A DNA stretch of 64,000 bases from Acidobacteriota bacterium (GCA_029776225.1 JAKOTR010000054.1:124001-188000), one strand, 5' to 3'; positions 1-10,008 are shown, counted from the first letter of the stretch. The notes: a model not told the origin generated them from the sequence alone. Numbers and translations are program-made.

Positions 1-1
1 T

Positions 2-1417
2 GATGTGGCCGATCCGGCGAGCGAAACCATCCTGCTGACGATTCCCCACCGCCAGTTCGCAAACCACAACGGCGGCCAGCTTGCTTTCGCCCCCGACGGC
101 GCGCTCATGATCGGCACGGGAGACGGAGGGGGCGGCGGCGACCCGCTCGGCAACGCGCAGAACCCCGCCTCGCTGCTCGGCAAGCTGCTGCGGATGGACG
201 TGAAACGCGGCTCGTTGAACCCTGAAATCGTGGCGATCGGCCTGCGGAATCCGTGGCGCTTCTCGTTCGACCGCGCGACCGGCGACCTCTACATCGCCGA
301 TGTCGGGCAGGGCCAGTATGAAGAGGTGAATTTCCAGCCCGCGGGCGAAACCGCTGTACGAAATTACGGCTGGAACATCATGGAGGGCTTGCACTGCTTT
401 CAGCCGGGGTGCAATCCAGCCGGCCTTACCCTGCCGGTGGCCGAATACAGCCACAACGCGGGCGACTGCTCCGTCACCGGCGGCTTTGTCTACCGCGGCA
501 CGCGCTATCCCAGCCTCCAGGGGATTTATTTCTACGGCGACTATTGCAGCGGGCGCATACGCACCCTGACCCGCGCGAACGGCGCCTGGCAAAGCGCCGT
601 CGCCTTGCAAACAAACCTCCTCATTTCCACCTTCGGCGAGGACGACTCCGGGGAACTGTACGTCGCCGACCACGGGAGCGGGGACATCTACCAGATCGCC
701 GGCGGCCCGCCCGCATTTCAAGCCGCCGGCGTGGTGAACGCCGCCAGCTACGAGCCGGGCATCACCCCGGGCGGCATCGCCGCGCTGTTCGGCTCGGGAC
801 TGACCACGGTACAGGGAATCGTCGAGGGAGGCGATCCCCTGCCCCGCCAGTTGCTCAATACCTCTGTCACGGTGAACGGCATAGCCGCTCCGCTGTTCGC
901 GGTGGCTTTCGTGAACGGGCAGGAACAGATCAATTTCCAGGTCCCCTACGAGATTCCGGCGGGCGGAAAAGCAACCGTGGTAGTGACCAACAACGGCATG
1001 GCGAGCGCGCCGGTCGAGGTTGACGTCTTTCCGGTTCAGCCAGGAATCTTTACAACCGACGGCGAGCGCGCAGCGGCGCTGCACGGCTTCACACTCGAGC
1101 CCGTTACGGCGGCGAATCCCGCCTCCCCCGGCGAGGTGATCGCGCTTTACGCGACCGGCCTGGGTCCGGTGGATAATCCGGTGGAAACGGGCGCGCTCGC
1201 GCCGCTGGCGCCGCTTTCGCGAACCGCGCTGCAGCCGCTGGTGACCATCGGCGGGCAGGACGCGGCGGTGGAGTTTGCCGGACTGGCGCCTTTATTCGCG
1301 GGTCTTTACCAGTTGAACGTGCGTGTGCCCGCGGGCGCGGCGGCGGGAGAGTTGGAGGTCGTGATCACCTCGGGAGGCCGTTCCAGCAGGCCCGCCAAGA
1401 TCCCGGTGGGCCCGTAG
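2..1417 (+). CDS. PQQ-dependent sugar dehydrogenase-like protein with Solibacter-type C-terminal domain (5' partial)
   Basis: The frame is open to the first base, so the N-terminus lies outside the window. The first ~230 visible residues match the beta-propeller of the soluble glucose/sorbosone dehydrogenase family: AFAPDGALMIGTGDGGGGGD, a later GLRNPWRFSFDRATGDLYIADVG-type blade, and ADHGSGDIYQI at the end of the fold. These enzymes oxidise aldose sugars with PQQ, normally in the periplasm. The last ~230 residues form the all-beta TIGR03437-like domain typical of Solibacter secreted proteins, recognisable by GVVNAASYEPGITPGGIAALFG and LYATGLGPVDNP-type segments (quoted in part). Its function is unknown, and attachment or cell-surface presentation is only a guess. 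The gene ends 50 bp before thiE and shows no visible functional link to it. Substrate cannot be inferred. Confidence 0.85.
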   Translation, partial: DVADPASETILLTIPHRQFANHNGGQLAFAPDGALMIGTGDGGGGGDPLGNAQNPASLLGKLLRMDVKRGSLNPEIVAIGLRNPWRFSFDRATGDLYIADVGQGQYEEVNFQPAGETAVRNYGWNIMEGLHCFQPGCNPAGLTLPVAEYSHNAGDCSVTGGFVYRGTRYPSLQGIYFYGDYCSGRIRTLTRANGAWQSAVALQTNLLISTFGEDDSGELYVADHGSGDIYQIAGGPPAFQAAGVVNAASYEPGITPGGIAALFGSGLTTVQGIVEGGDPLPRQLLNTSVTVNGIAAPLFAVAFVNGQEQINFQVPYEIPAGGKATVVVTNNGMASAPVEVDVFPVQPGIFTTDGERAAALHGFTLEPVTAANPASPGEVIALYATGLGPVDNPVETGALAPLAPLSRTALQPLVTIGGQDAAVEFAGLAPLFAGLYQLNVRVPAGAAAGELEVVITSGGRSSRPAKIPVGP

Positions 1418-1469
1418 CCCCGGGGCCGTGCCGAGGCCATGCAACCATCACTTTCCCGGCCTGCTTGCT

Positions 1470-2129
1470 ATGATGGACTCTATCGGCAGCAAGCTTACAA
1501 TTCCAAGACTTTATCCCATTTTGGACACCGAGGCGCTTTCGCGCCGGGGGTGCCCTGTAGAAACGGCCGCGGAAGCGATGCTGGAGGGAGGGGCGCGCAT
1601 TTTGCAGTTCCGCCATAAGGGCCACTATTCGCGCGCCGTCTTTGAGCAGTGCGAGCGCGTTGCCGAACTGGCCCGCCGCGCGGGCGCCCTATTTATCGTC
1701 AACGACCGCGCCGACTTCGCGCTGCTCGTCGACGCCGGCCTGCACGTGGGCCAGGACGATTTGCCGCCCTGCGACGCGCGCCGCCTGATCGGACCCGGCC
1801 GCATCCTCGGCTTCTCAACCCATAACCCCGCTCAGTTGGCCGCCGCCGCTTCCGAACCGCTCAACTACGTGGCTTTCGGTCCCGTCTTTGCAACCCGGTC
1901 GAAGCAGAACCCGGACCCCGTCGTTGGTCTGGCCGGGCTTGCGGAGGCAAAGCGGCAAATCAGCCTCCCCCTGGTGGCCATCGGCGGGATCACACGCGCC
2001 AACGCGCGCGAAGTGCTGGCCGCCGGGGCGGATTCGGTGGCCGTGATCCAAGACCTGCTGCCGGATCCCTGCGATTTCCAGAACCTTCGCGCCCGGATAG
2101 AAGAATGGCATCGACTGGTGAATCAGTAA
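1470..2129 (+). CDS. thiE: Thiamine-phosphate synthase
   Basis: ThiE joins hydroxymethylpyrimidine diphosphate to the thiazole phosphate to give thiamine phosphate in the cytoplasm. The 219-residue product has the usual TIM-barrel length and landmarks: LYPILD near the start, QFRHKG (the QxReK loop), VNDRADFAL, a GLHVGQDDLP segment, FGPVFATRSK (the GPxFxTxSK phosphate/pyrophosphate loop) and a final AIGGI...GADSVAVI phosphate-binding region. Two adjacent ATG codons (1470 and 1473) are the likely starts. An upstream in-frame start at 1428 would add residues with no family counterpart. The 3' end overlaps the next permease gene by 25 bp, which suggests cotranscription and translational coupling. 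No THI-box riboswitch was recognised upstream. Confidence 0.93.
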   Translation: MMDSIGSKLTIPRLYPILDTEALSRRGCPVETAAEAMLEGGARILQFRHKGHYSRAVFEQCERVAELARRAGALFIVNDRADFALLVDAGLHVGQDDLPPCDARRLIGPGRILGFSTHNPAQLAAAASEPLNYVAFGPVFATRSKQNPDPVVGLAGLAEAKRQISLPLVAIGGITRANAREVLAAGADSVAVIQDLLPDPCDFQNLRARIEEWHRLVNQ

Positions 2130-3511
2130 CCACGCCCGGTCTCATCAAAGGCCTGGGCCTGCTCGACGCCACAACCCTGGTGATGGGCTCAATGATCGGC
2201 TCGGGCATTTTTATTGTGACGGCCGACATTGCCCGGCAGGTCAATTCGCCTGGCCTGCTCATGATGACCTGGGTGATCACCGCCGTGCTCACCACCATCG
2301 CGGCGCTCAGCTATGGCGAGCTTGCCGCCGCCATGCCGCAGGCCGGAGGCCAGTATGTGTATCTCCGCGAAGCCTTCGGGCCGCTCAGCGGCTTCCTGTA
2401 CGGCTGGACGCTTTTTCTGGTGATCCAGACGGGCACGGTGGCCGCGGTCGCCGTGGCGTTCGCCAAGTTTGCCGGGGTCTTTTTCCCGTGGATTTCCACG
2501 CAGAACAGCCTGCTTAGCTTCGGCCGCTTCGGCATCAACACGCAGCAGCTTGTCGCGATTTCGATGCTGGTTCTGCTCACCTGGGTCAATACGCGGGGCA
2601 TCCGCACCGGCGCGGCGGTTCAGAACACGTTCACCATCGCCAAGGTAGCGGCGCTGCTCGGGCTGATCGGCTTCGGAGTGTTCGCGCGCAACCCGGAAGC
2701 CGTTCAGACCAACTTCGGCGACTTCTGGGGGAATGCCGGTTGGGGATTCGACACCGTGCGGCTGGTGGGGGTGGGGATGGTTGGCGCGCTGTTCTCTTCC
2801 GACGCCTGGAACAACGTCACCTTCACGGGGGCTGAGGTCCGCAACCCGCGGCGCAACGTGCCGCTTGCGCTGGTGCTCGGCGTCGGCCTGGTTTCCCTGC
2901 TCTACTTGGCGTGCAATCTGGTCTACCTGAGCGTGCTGCCGCTGGACGCGATCAAGAACGCTCCGGAGGACCGGGTGGCCACCGCCGCCGCCTCCGTGAT
3001 GTTCGGGCCGGTTGCGGTTCAAATCATGGCTGCCGCCATCATGGTCTCCACGTTCGGCTGTTTGAACGGGATGATCCTGGCCGGCGCGCGGGTTTACTAC
3101 GCGATGGCGCTCGACAAGCTGTTTTTCAGCCCGGTCGCGAAGCTGCACCCGCGCCGCCGCACCCCCGTCGTCTCGCTCACCGTGCAGTGCGTGTGGGCCT
3201 GCCTGCTCACCCTGAGCGGCACGTACAGCGATCTGCTCGACTATGTTATATTCGCCGTTCTGCTCTTCTATATCCTGACGATAGCCGGGATTTTCGTACT
3301 GCGCCGCACCCGGCCGGATATGGAGAGACCGTACAAGGCGTTCGGGTACCCCGTGCTGCCCGCCGCCTACATTGCGATCGCCGGGCTGATCGAGGTCGTG
3401 CTGCTGCTGTACAAGCCGAATTACACGTGGCCGGGACTGATCATCGTGCTTTTGGGCGTTCCAGTTTACCTTGTCTTGTGGCGGCTGCGCTCGAAGCCGG
3501 CAGGAGTCTGA
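2105..3511 (+). CDS. APC-superfamily amino acid permease
   Basis: This is a 468-residue, roughly 12-helix inner-membrane permease of the amino acid-polyamine-organocation family, importing or exchanging an amino acid or amine. The first helix carries the family signature MGSMIGSGIFI (residues ~26-36), where the substrate carboxylate and amino group bind around the broken helix. The conserved internal segment around AALSYGELAAAMPQAGGQYVY follows. The ATG at 2105 lies inside the end of thiE, and the stop is directly followed by the start of a second permease (no gap), so thiE and the two transporters probably form one transcript. Similarity looks closest to the LAT/YfnA-like group, but the substrate cannot be read from sequence. 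Confidence 0.9.
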   Translation: MASTGESVTTPGLIKGLGLLDATTLVMGSMIGSGIFIVTADIARQVNSPGLLMMTWVITAVLTTIAALSYGELAAAMPQAGGQYVYLREAFGPLSGFLYGWTLFLVIQTGTVAAVAVAFAKFAGVFFPWISTQNSLLSFGRFGINTQQLVAISMLVLLTWVNTRGIRTGAAVQNTFTIAKVAALLGLIGFGVFARNPEAVQTNFGDFWGNAGWGFDTVRLVGVGMVGALFSSDAWNNVTFTGAEVRNPRRNVPLALVLGVGLVSLLYLACNLVYLSVLPLDAIKNAPEDRVATAAASVMFGPVAVQIMAAAIMVSTFGCLNGMILAGARVYYAMALDKLFFSPVAKLHPRRRTPVVSLTVQCVWACLLTLSGTYSDLLDYVIFAVLLFYILTIAGIFVLRRTRPDMERPYKAFGYPVLPAAYIAIAGLIEVVLLLYKPNYTWPGLIIVLLGVPVYLVLWRLRSKPAGV

Positions 3512-5230
3512 ATGGCAACGAGTACTCTGTTTCAAAGAAAATCTCTCAGCGAGTTGCATGCGGAAGCCGAAGGCCACGCGCTGAAGCGCGAGCTCGGGCC
3601 GATGAACCTGATCGCGCTCGGCATCGGCGCCATCATCGGCGCGGGCCTGTTCTCGCTCACCGGACTGGCCGCGGCCCAGAACGCCGGTCCCGCCGTGGCC
3701 ATTTCCATGGTCGTGGCTGCCATCGGGTGCGCTTTGGCCGGGCTCTGCTACAGCGAGTTCTCCTGCATGATCCCGGTCGCCGGCAGCGCGTACACCTACG
3801 CCTACACCACGATGGGCGAGTGGCTGGCATGGATTATCGGTTGGGACCTTGTGCTCGAATACGCCGTCGGTGCGGCTACCGTCTCCATCAGTTGGTCCGG
3901 CCACGTCGTTTCGCTGCTCCATGATTTCGGCATCCACTTGCCCCCGCAGCTCGTATCCTCGCCTCTGGAAGCGCTCAGGCTGTCCGACGGAACGACGGTG
4001 CAGGGCATCATCAATTTGCCGGCGGTGTTCATTGTGCTGGTGATCTCCGCCCTGCTGATGGTGGGAATCAAAGAATCGGCCCGGACCAACGCCGTCATCG
4101 TGGTGATTAAAGTCGCGGTCGTGCTGGTGTTCATCGCCATCGGCTACTTCTACATCAACCGCGCCAACTACGAGCCCTTCATTCCTGCCAACCAGGGAGC
4201 GTTCGGGAAGTTCGGCTGGTCCGGCATCATGGCGGGGGCGGGCACCATCTTTTTCGCGTACATCGGATTCGATGCGGTCTCCACGGCGGCCCAGGAGGCA
4301 AGGAACCCGCAAAGAGACATGCCCATCGGCATCATCGGATCGCTGGCGATCTGCACGGTGCTCTACGTGCTCTTCTCGATCGTGCTCACAGGCATGGTGC
4401 CCTACCAGCAACTGAACGTCGCAGCGCCGGTGGCCGTGGCGATCGACGTCACCCAGAAGCCCTGGCTGATGACGCTGATCAAGCTTGGCATCATCGCCGG
4501 ATTCACCTCCGTCATTCTGGTCATGCTGCTGGGCCAGTCCCGCGTGTTCTACTCGATGTCGCGCGACGGGCTGGTTCCCAAGGTGTTCTCCGACATCCAC
4601 CCCAAGTTCCGCACCCCCTGGCGCTCCAACATGCTGTTCGGGCTGTTCGTCGCCGTGCTGGCTGCTTTTCTGCCTTTGCAGATAGTCGGCCACATGACCA
4701 GCATCGGGACGCTGTTCGCTTTTGTGATCGTCTGCGGCGGCGTGTGGATCATGCGGAAAACGCAGCCCCACGTGAGGCGTCCGTTCCGGACACCTCTCGT
4801 TCCGCTCGTGCCCATCCTCGGCATGGGCTGGAATCTCGCGATGATGTATTCGCTTGGCCCGGACAACTGGACGCGGCTCATTCTCTGGCTGGTGATCGGC
4901 CAGATCATTTTCTTCGTCTACGGACGCCGGCACAGCACTTTGCGGCATGGCAAGACCGTCGCTTACACGCTCCTTGACCGCGTGCTCACCTTCGCCAACA
5001 TCGGCTTCCTGGTAGGCGGAACGGTGGGCTACCTGACGCGCCCGGGGAACCTCGGCTTCCAGACCGTGATCGAGCGCGGCATCAATCTGCAGGATCCCGC
5101 TCTCGTCGCCCTGGCCCACGCGTCGTTCAACTCGATGGTGACGGGAGCCTTTGTGGGAGCCGCCGCCGGCGCGTTGTTCGGCTACCTGCTTCACAAGCTT
5201 CAGGGCGAGAAGATCCCCGTCGAGAGCTGA
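3512..5230 (+). CDS. APC-superfamily (cationic amino acid transporter-like) permease
   Basis: A 572-residue membrane transporter of the CAT/YfnA branch of the APC family. Residues ~30-45 carry the helix-1 signature IGAIIGAGLFSLTG, and GFDAVSTAAQEARNPQRDMP near residue 250 is the strongly conserved CAT motif. After about 12 helices comes a C-terminal extension (from ~residue 480) with two further hydrophobic stretches, so there may be 14 helices as in several CAT proteins. It begins one base after the stop of the preceding permease. The gene ends 10 bp before the convergent nuoN stop, and no hairpin is evident between them. Basic amino acids are the usual CAT substrates, but this is inference. 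Confidence 0.9.
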   Translation: MATSTLFQRKSLSELHAEAEGHALKRELGPMNLIALGIGAIIGAGLFSLTGLAAAQNAGPAVAISMVVAAIGCALAGLCYSEFSCMIPVAGSAYTYAYTTMGEWLAWIIGWDLVLEYAVGAATVSISWSGHVVSLLHDFGIHLPPQLVSSPLEALRLSDGTTVQGIINLPAVFIVLVISALLMVGIKESARTNAVIVVIKVAVVLVFIAIGYFYINRANYEPFIPANQGAFGKFGWSGIMAGAGTIFFAYIGFDAVSTAAQEARNPQRDMPIGIIGSLAICTVLYVLFSIVLTGMVPYQQLNVAAPVAVAIDVTQKPWLMTLIKLGIIAGFTSVILVMLLGQSRVFYSMSRDGLVPKVFSDIHPKFRTPWRSNMLFGLFVAVLAAFLPLQIVGHMTSIGTLFAFVIVCGGVWIMRKTQPHVRRPFRTPLVPLVPILGMGWNLAMMYSLGPDNWTRLILWLVIGQIIFFVYGRRHSTLRHGKTVAYTLLDRVLTFANIGFLVGGTVGYLTRPGNLGFQTVIERGINLQDPALVALAHASFNSMVTGAFVGAAAGALFGYLLHKLQGEKIPVES

Positions 5231-5240
5231 AGCGCGCGGC

Positions 5241-6668
5241 TTAAATCAGGGCCGCGACGGCGGCGCGGATCATTTCCACGAGCGGGCCGGGGTTGATCCC
5301 CAGCCAGATGAGCAGGACGGCAAGGACCGCGAGCGCGCCGCCGCCGGCCGCCGGCAGAACTGCGAACTCCGGCGCTTCCGGTTCGCGCCTCTCGTACATC
5401 ACGAACAGCACACGCAGGTAGTAGAAAAGGCCGATGGCGCTGGTCACTACCAGGATGATGATCAGCGCCCAGATGCTCGCGGCAGCGCCCGCCGCCACAA
5501 CGTAGAACTTGCCGATGAAACCGGCGGTGAGCGGCAATCCGGCGAGCGAGAGCAGCATGGCGGAGAAGACGGCGGCCAGCGCCGGTCTGCGCCAGAACAG
5601 GCCGCGGTAGTCCTCCAGGCGGTCGGCGTCGCGCTCGCGCGTGGAAAGGACGGTGACGCAGCCGAACGCGCCGAGCGTGGTCACGAAGTACGCCGTCACG
5701 TAAAAAGTTGCCGCCGCCGCGCCCTCGGATCCACCCGCCAGAAACGCCACCAGCATGTAGCCGAGATGCGCGATGGAGGAATAGGCGAGAATCCGCTTGA
5801 CGTTATCCTGAAGCAGAGCGAGAAAATTGCCGGTCACCATGGAGGCAATCGCAATAATGGCGATGACGATCATCACCGGACTGAGGCCGCGGCTCTCCGA
5901 GGAATAGAAATACCTGAGCAGCAGGGCCAGCATTCCGCCCTTGGAAACCGTGGCGACGAACGCGGTGACCGGCGCGGGCGCGCCCTCGTATACGTCGGGG
6001 GTCCAGAGGTGGAACGGAACAACGGCCAACTTAAAGCCGATGCCAGCGAGGATGAGCACCGAGCCCGGAACCACCAGCGCAAAGCTGGCGCCGCCCAGCC
6101 GCGCGGCGATCTCCCCGAAAGACATCGCGCCGAGATCGAAATAAATCAGCGCCATCCCGAACAGCAGGAACGAGGACGACGCACCCGCCAGCACCAGGTA
6201 CTTCAAACCGGCTTCAACCGGCCGTTTCCGTGCCGCCAGAAAAGCGATCAAACCGTACAGCGGAACGCTGAGGATTTCCAGGCCCAGAAAGAACGAAGCG
6301 TAATGGCTGCTGGAGGCCAGCACGGCCGAGCCGAACGCGGCTGCGGTGAGCAGAATATAAAGCTCCTCGCGGTTGATCGTCTGGAGTTCGAGATATCCGT
6401 AACTGAGCAGAACCACGGCGAGGGTGGCGGCCGCGATGAGTCCCGTGTAGAAGAGCGAATAGGCGTCGACGACGATCAGCGGCGTGACCTGGCGGGGAGC
6501 TGCGTTCGCCGCCGCCCCGAGCAGAACGAGTGAAACAACCAGACCCGCGATTGCCGCCGCCGCGGCCGCCCAGTGCGAGCGGCGGATCATGATCGACACC
6601 ATCACCGCGAGCGGAGTGAGCGCCAGCGCGATGAGCGGAGAAAGCGCGAGGAAGTCCGAACCGCTCAC
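5241..6668 (-). CDS. nuoN: NADH-quinone oxidoreductase subunit N
   Basis: NuoN is one of the three antiporter-like proton-pumping membrane subunits of complex I. The 475-residue protein is almost entirely hydrophobic and contains the Mrp-antiporter core, including GIGFKLAVVPFHLWTPDVYEGAPAP with its conserved helix-8 lysine and the HLGYMLVAF region of the discontinuous helix. The GTG at 6668 is preferred because it overlaps the nuoM stop as GTGA. The longer open frame to 6923 only reads nuoM out of frame. It is the last gene of the operon and ends 10 bp from the convergent permease. Confidence 0.96.
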   Translation of the reverse strand: MSGSDFLALSPLIALALTPLAVMVSIMIRRSHWAAAAAAIAGLVVSLVLLGAAANAAPRQVTPLIVVDAYSLFYTGLIAAATLAVVLLSYGYLELQTINREELYILLTAAAFGSAVLASSSHYASFFLGLEILSVPLYGLIAFLAARKRPVEAGLKYLVLAGASSSFLLFGMALIYFDLGAMSFGEIAARLGGASFALVVPGSVLILAGIGFKLAVVPFHLWTPDVYEGAPAPVTAFVATVSKGGMLALLLRYFYSSESRGLSPVMIVIAIIAIASMVTGNFLALLQDNVKRILAYSSIAHLGYMLVAFLAGGSEGAAAATFYVTAYFVTTLGAFGCVTVLSTRERDADRLEDYRGLFWRRPALAAVFSAMLLSLAGLPLTAGFIGKFYVVAAGAAASIWALIIILVVTSAIGLFYYLRVLFVMYERREPEAPEFAVLPAAGGGALAVLAVLLIWLGINPGPLVEMIRAAVAALI

Positions 6669-8146
6669 CGCCGCGCCTCCTGCTGCGCAACCGCCGGGCT
6701 GGGCGAAAAGGCGTCGAGTACCGGCTGCGGGTAAAGCCCCAGCCAGAGCAGCACAACCGACATAGCGCCGATTACCAGGGCCTCGCGGGCATTGAGGTCG
6801 GGCAGACGCCATTGATGTACGTTCGGCCCTTGAAACACGCGCTGCACGAGTCTCAGCGCGTAGAGTGTCGCCCCGAGCACTCCCGCCGCCGCGAGCACGG
6901 CGAGCACGCGGCTTACGGGCCATGTGCCTAAGAGCACCAGGAACTCACCGACGAAGTCGCCCAGCCCTGGCAGGCCGAGCGAACCTAGCGCGAAGAACAG
7001 CGCCGCGCCGCCCATCTTCGGCATCGTGTCCCAAAGGCCGCCCATGCGGCCCATCTCTCGCGTGTGTATGCGGTGCTGCACCGCACCGGCGATGACGAAT
7101 AGCGCGCCGGTGCTGATGCCGTGCGCCAGCATCGTGACAACCGCGCCGGTCAAGGCCAGCGGCGTGAACGCGAATACGCCGAGCAACACGAATCCGAGGT
7201 GGCTGATGCTCGTGTATGCCACAAGGCGCTTGAAATCGGTCTGACCGAAGGCAGCAATCGCGCCGTAGAGAATTCCAACCACACCTAACACCATCGCGGC
7301 CGGAGCGAATGCGCGGGCCGCGTCGGGGAACAGCGGAAGGATGAAGCGAATCAGGCCGTACCCACCGGTCTTGAGCAGCAGGCCGGCCAGGATCACGCTG
7401 CCGGCGGTGGGCGCTTCCGTATGCGCGTCGGGAAGCCACGAATGCAGCGGAACCATAGGCAGCTTGACCGCAAAGGCGATGAAGAAACCCAGCATCACCC
7501 ATGTGGCCGTGCCCGGCGGAATCGGCGTGTTCAACAGCGCGAGGTAGTCGAACGTGTAGACGCCGGTGGCACTGTGGTGCAAAAAGAAGAGCGCCAGGAT
7601 CGCAATCAGCATCAGCAGTCCGCTAAGCTGCGTGAAGATGAAAAACTTCACCGCCGCGTAGACCCTGCGCCCGTGCCCCCAGATGGCGATCAAAAAGTAC
7701 ATCGGCACTAGCATCAGCTCCCACGCGAAATAGAACAGGAACAAATCAAGCGCGAGAAACACACCGGCGATGCCCGCCAGAATCCACATCAGATTGAGAT
7801 GGAAGAACCCGACGCCTTCCCGGATTTCAGTCCACGAAACCAGCACGGAAACGATGCCGAGGAAGAAGGTGAGCGTCACGAGCAGCAGGCTGAGCCCGTC
7901 CATGCCGAGGTGGAAACTGATGCCAAATTCGGGTATCCACTCGCGGCGCCACTCGACGATCCAGACGGGGCGCCCGGCAAGGCTGAGGGTTCCGGCGTGG
8001 CGGACCCAGAGCGCGACCGCGATCGCAAAGTCGGCCGAGACCGCGGCGAGCGAAACCCAGCGCGCGGCGGGCTTGCTCCAGCGTCCGGCAAGGCCCGCCA
8101 CCGCGCCCGCGGCAATCGGAATCACAATGAGCCAGAGCAGAATCAT
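6665..8146 (-). CDS. nuoM: NADH-quinone oxidoreductase subunit M
   Basis: Second antiporter-like subunit of complex I, 493 residues. The helix-7 glutamate segment (FAWELMLVPMYFLI), the conserved VKLPMVPLHSWLPDAHTEAP lysine/histidine region and VAYTSISHLGFVLLG are all present, so the proton channel residues appear intact. The start ATG at 8146 overlaps the nuoL stop as ATGA, which rules out the longer upstream extension. Its own stop overlaps the nuoN start in the same way. This chain of 4-bp overlaps means L, M and N are translationally coupled. Confidence 0.97.
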   Translation of the reverse strand: MILLWLIVIPIAAGAVAGLAGRWSKPAARWVSLAAVSADFAIAVALWVRHAGTLSLAGRPVWIVEWRREWIPEFGISFHLGMDGLSLLLVTLTFFLGIVSVLVSWTEIREGVGFFHLNLMWILAGIAGVFLALDLFLFYFAWELMLVPMYFLIAIWGHGRRVYAAVKFFIFTQLSGLLMLIAILALFFLHHSATGVYTFDYLALLNTPIPPGTATWVMLGFFIAFAVKLPMVPLHSWLPDAHTEAPTAGSVILAGLLLKTGGYGLIRFILPLFPDAARAFAPAAMVLGVVGILYGAIAAFGQTDFKRLVAYTSISHLGFVLLGVFAFTPLALTGAVVTMLAHGISTGALFVIAGAVQHRIHTREMGRMGGLWDTMPKMGGAALFFALGSLGLPGLGDFVGEFLVLLGTWPVSRVLAVLAAAGVLGATLYALRLVQRVFQGPNVHQWRLPDLNAREALVIGAMSVVLLWLGLYPQPVLDAFSPSPAVAQQEARR

Positions 8147-10008
8147 AGAAAAAGGGCAATCGCCACAAGAACAATCACGCCGGCCGCGATTCCGGCGGCA
8201 TACCGGCGCAGCAGGCCGGTTTGCGTGCCGCTGAGCAGTTTCCAGCAGAGCGCCGCAAGAGCGGCCATGCCGTTGTAGATCGGATCGAAAACGTCCTTCC
8301 GGTTGACGCGCGCCATCCCCTCGACGGGACGCACGAAAACGCGGCCATACAGCCAGTCGAACCCCCAGCCCGCGAACCACCAGTTGTGCAGCGCCCTGCC
8401 AAGGGGAGCGGCGGCGATGGCGGCGGCATAATCGCGGCGGCGGTGGAAAAAGAAATATGCGAGGTACAAACCGAAGAGGAACGCGCCCGCGGCGGTCACG
8501 GCGGAGATGGTTTCGGTGAGCGCGCCAGTGTGATACTCAATGAACGGCGGCAGCGCCGGGGTGAGGAATGAGAAGAAACCCGGCACCCACGCTCCTGCGA
8601 TCGAGAGCACACTCAGCACCGCGAGCGGAACGATGATCGCCGCGCCGGGGCGTTTTTCGATTTCCGTCCGCGCTTCGCCGAAAAAGACCAGGAAGACGGC
8701 ACGGAAGATATACAGCGAAGTGAGGAAAACGCCCAGAATGGCCGCCAGCCACAACCCGGCGCCGCCGCCCTCCGACACCCAGGCGTCCCAGATGATGCGG
8801 TCCTTGCTGTAAAAGCCCGCGGTGATGAGCGGCAGTCCGGCAAGCGAGGCCCCGCCGATCGTAAAGGTCCAGAACGCGATCGGGAGCCGCCGGCGCAGGC
8901 CTCCCATGCGGAACATGTTGTGCTCGTGATGGAGCGCGTTGATCACGACTCCCGCGGCCATGAACAGCAGCGCCTTGAAGAACGCGTGCGTCATGAAATG
9001 GAAGATGGCCGACGCCCACGCTCCCACTCCGAGCGCAAGAAACATATAGCCGATCTGGCTGATGGTGGAATAGGCCAGGACGCGCTTGATGTCGTGCTGC
9101 GTGAGCGCACTGAAGCCGGCCAGAAGGAGAGTAGCCGCGCCGATCACCGCGACGGCCGTCATCACCGGCGGCGCCAGGATAAAGAGACGGTGGGTGCGAG
9201 CAATGAGGTACACTCCGGCGGCGACCATGGTGGCGGCATGAATCAACGCGCTGGTCGGAGTGGGGCCGGCCATCGCGTCGGGAAGCCAGGTCTGCAACGG
9301 AAGCTGCGCCGACTTGCCCACCGCTCCGCCAAGCAGCAGCGCAGCCGAGGCAACGGCAAGCCCCGAGCCGACGGGCCATTCGGCGAGCGCGCGCCGCATG
9401 ACTTCCTGGATATCGAGCGTGCGCAGATTGGTGAACAGGATAAACAGCGCGACGAGGAACGCCGTATCGCCAACGCGCGTGACGATGAACGCCTTCTGTC
9501 CGGCTGCGCCGTTGGCCGGGTCCCGATACCAGAATCCGATCAGCAGGTAACTGCACAGGCCCACGCCCTCCCAGCCGAGCAGCAGCAGCAACAGGTCGCC
9601 CGCAAGCACGAGCGTAACCATCGAGGCGACGAACAGGTTCATGTACGCGAAGAAGCGGCTGTAGCCGTCGTCACCCGCCATGAACTCGGTGGAATATACG
9701 TGAATGAGGAAGCTCACGAAGGTGACCACCAGCATCATGACGAGCGAGAGCGGATCGAGCCGCAGAACGATCTGCGGTTCGAAGCCGGAAGCCGACATCC
9801 ACGTCCAAAGCACCTGCGTATAGGCGTTGCCGCCCGGCGGATTGGAGAGGAACGCCGCCGCCACGAGCATCGACACGGCGGCCGAGGCGCCGATGGAGCC
9901 TGCGCCGAGCGCAGCCACCGCCCTGTCCGGCATGCGCCGCCCGAACAGCGCGAGAACGGCGAAACTCGCCAGCGGCAATGCCGGAACCAGCCAAAGCAGT
10001 TCGAGCAT
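8143..10008 (-). CDS. nuoL: NADH-quinone oxidoreductase subunit L
   Basis: Largest proton-pumping membrane subunit of complex I, 621 residues. Visible landmarks are LLGWEGVGLCSYLLIGFWY with the helix-5 glutamate, KSAQLPLQTWLPDAMAGPTP with the helix-7/8 lysine region, and AYSTISQIGYMFLALG. The C-terminal ~120 residues include the amphipathic lateral helix and a last membrane anchor, as expected for a full-length NuoL. It starts one base after the nuoK stop and overlaps nuoM by 4 bp. Nothing unusual in length or motifs. Confidence 0.97.
   Translation of the reverse strand: MLELLWLVPALPLASFAVLALFGRRMPDRAVAALGAGSIGASAAVSMLVAAAFLSNPPGGNAYTQVLWTWMSASGFEPQIVLRLDPLSLVMMLVVTFVSFLIHVYSTEFMAGDDGYSRFFAYMNLFVASMVTLVLAGDLLLLLLGWEGVGLCSYLLIGFWYRDPANGAAGQKAFIVTRVGDTAFLVALFILFTNLRTLDIQEVMRRALAEWPVGSGLAVASAALLLGGAVGKSAQLPLQTWLPDAMAGPTPTSALIHAATMVAAGVYLIARTHRLFILAPPVMTAVAVIGAATLLLAGFSALTQHDIKRVLAYSTISQIGYMFLALGVGAWASAIFHFMTHAFFKALLFMAAGVVINALHHEHNMFRMGGLRRRLPIAFWTFTIGGASLAGLPLITAGFYSKDRIIWDAWVSEGGGAGLWLAAILGVFLTSLYIFRAVFLVFFGEARTEIEKRPGAAIIVPLAVLSVLSIAGAWVPGFFSFLTPALPPFIEYHTGALTETISAVTAAGAFLFGLYLAYFFFHRRRDYAAAIAAAPLGRALHNWWFAGWGFDWLYGRVFVRPVEGMARVNRKDVFDPIYNGMAALAALCWKLLSGTQTGLLRRYAAGIAAGVIVLVAIALFL

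Noticed and set aside
2189-5194. 1001-codon open frame on the minus strand
   Set aside because: It is antisense to the two APC permeases, and its product is rich in His/Asp/Arg/Gln as expected for the mirror of GC-rich codons. Both sense genes have clear family motifs.
5151-6533. 460-codon open frame on the plus strand
   Set aside because: Antisense to nuoN, low-complexity, no domain.
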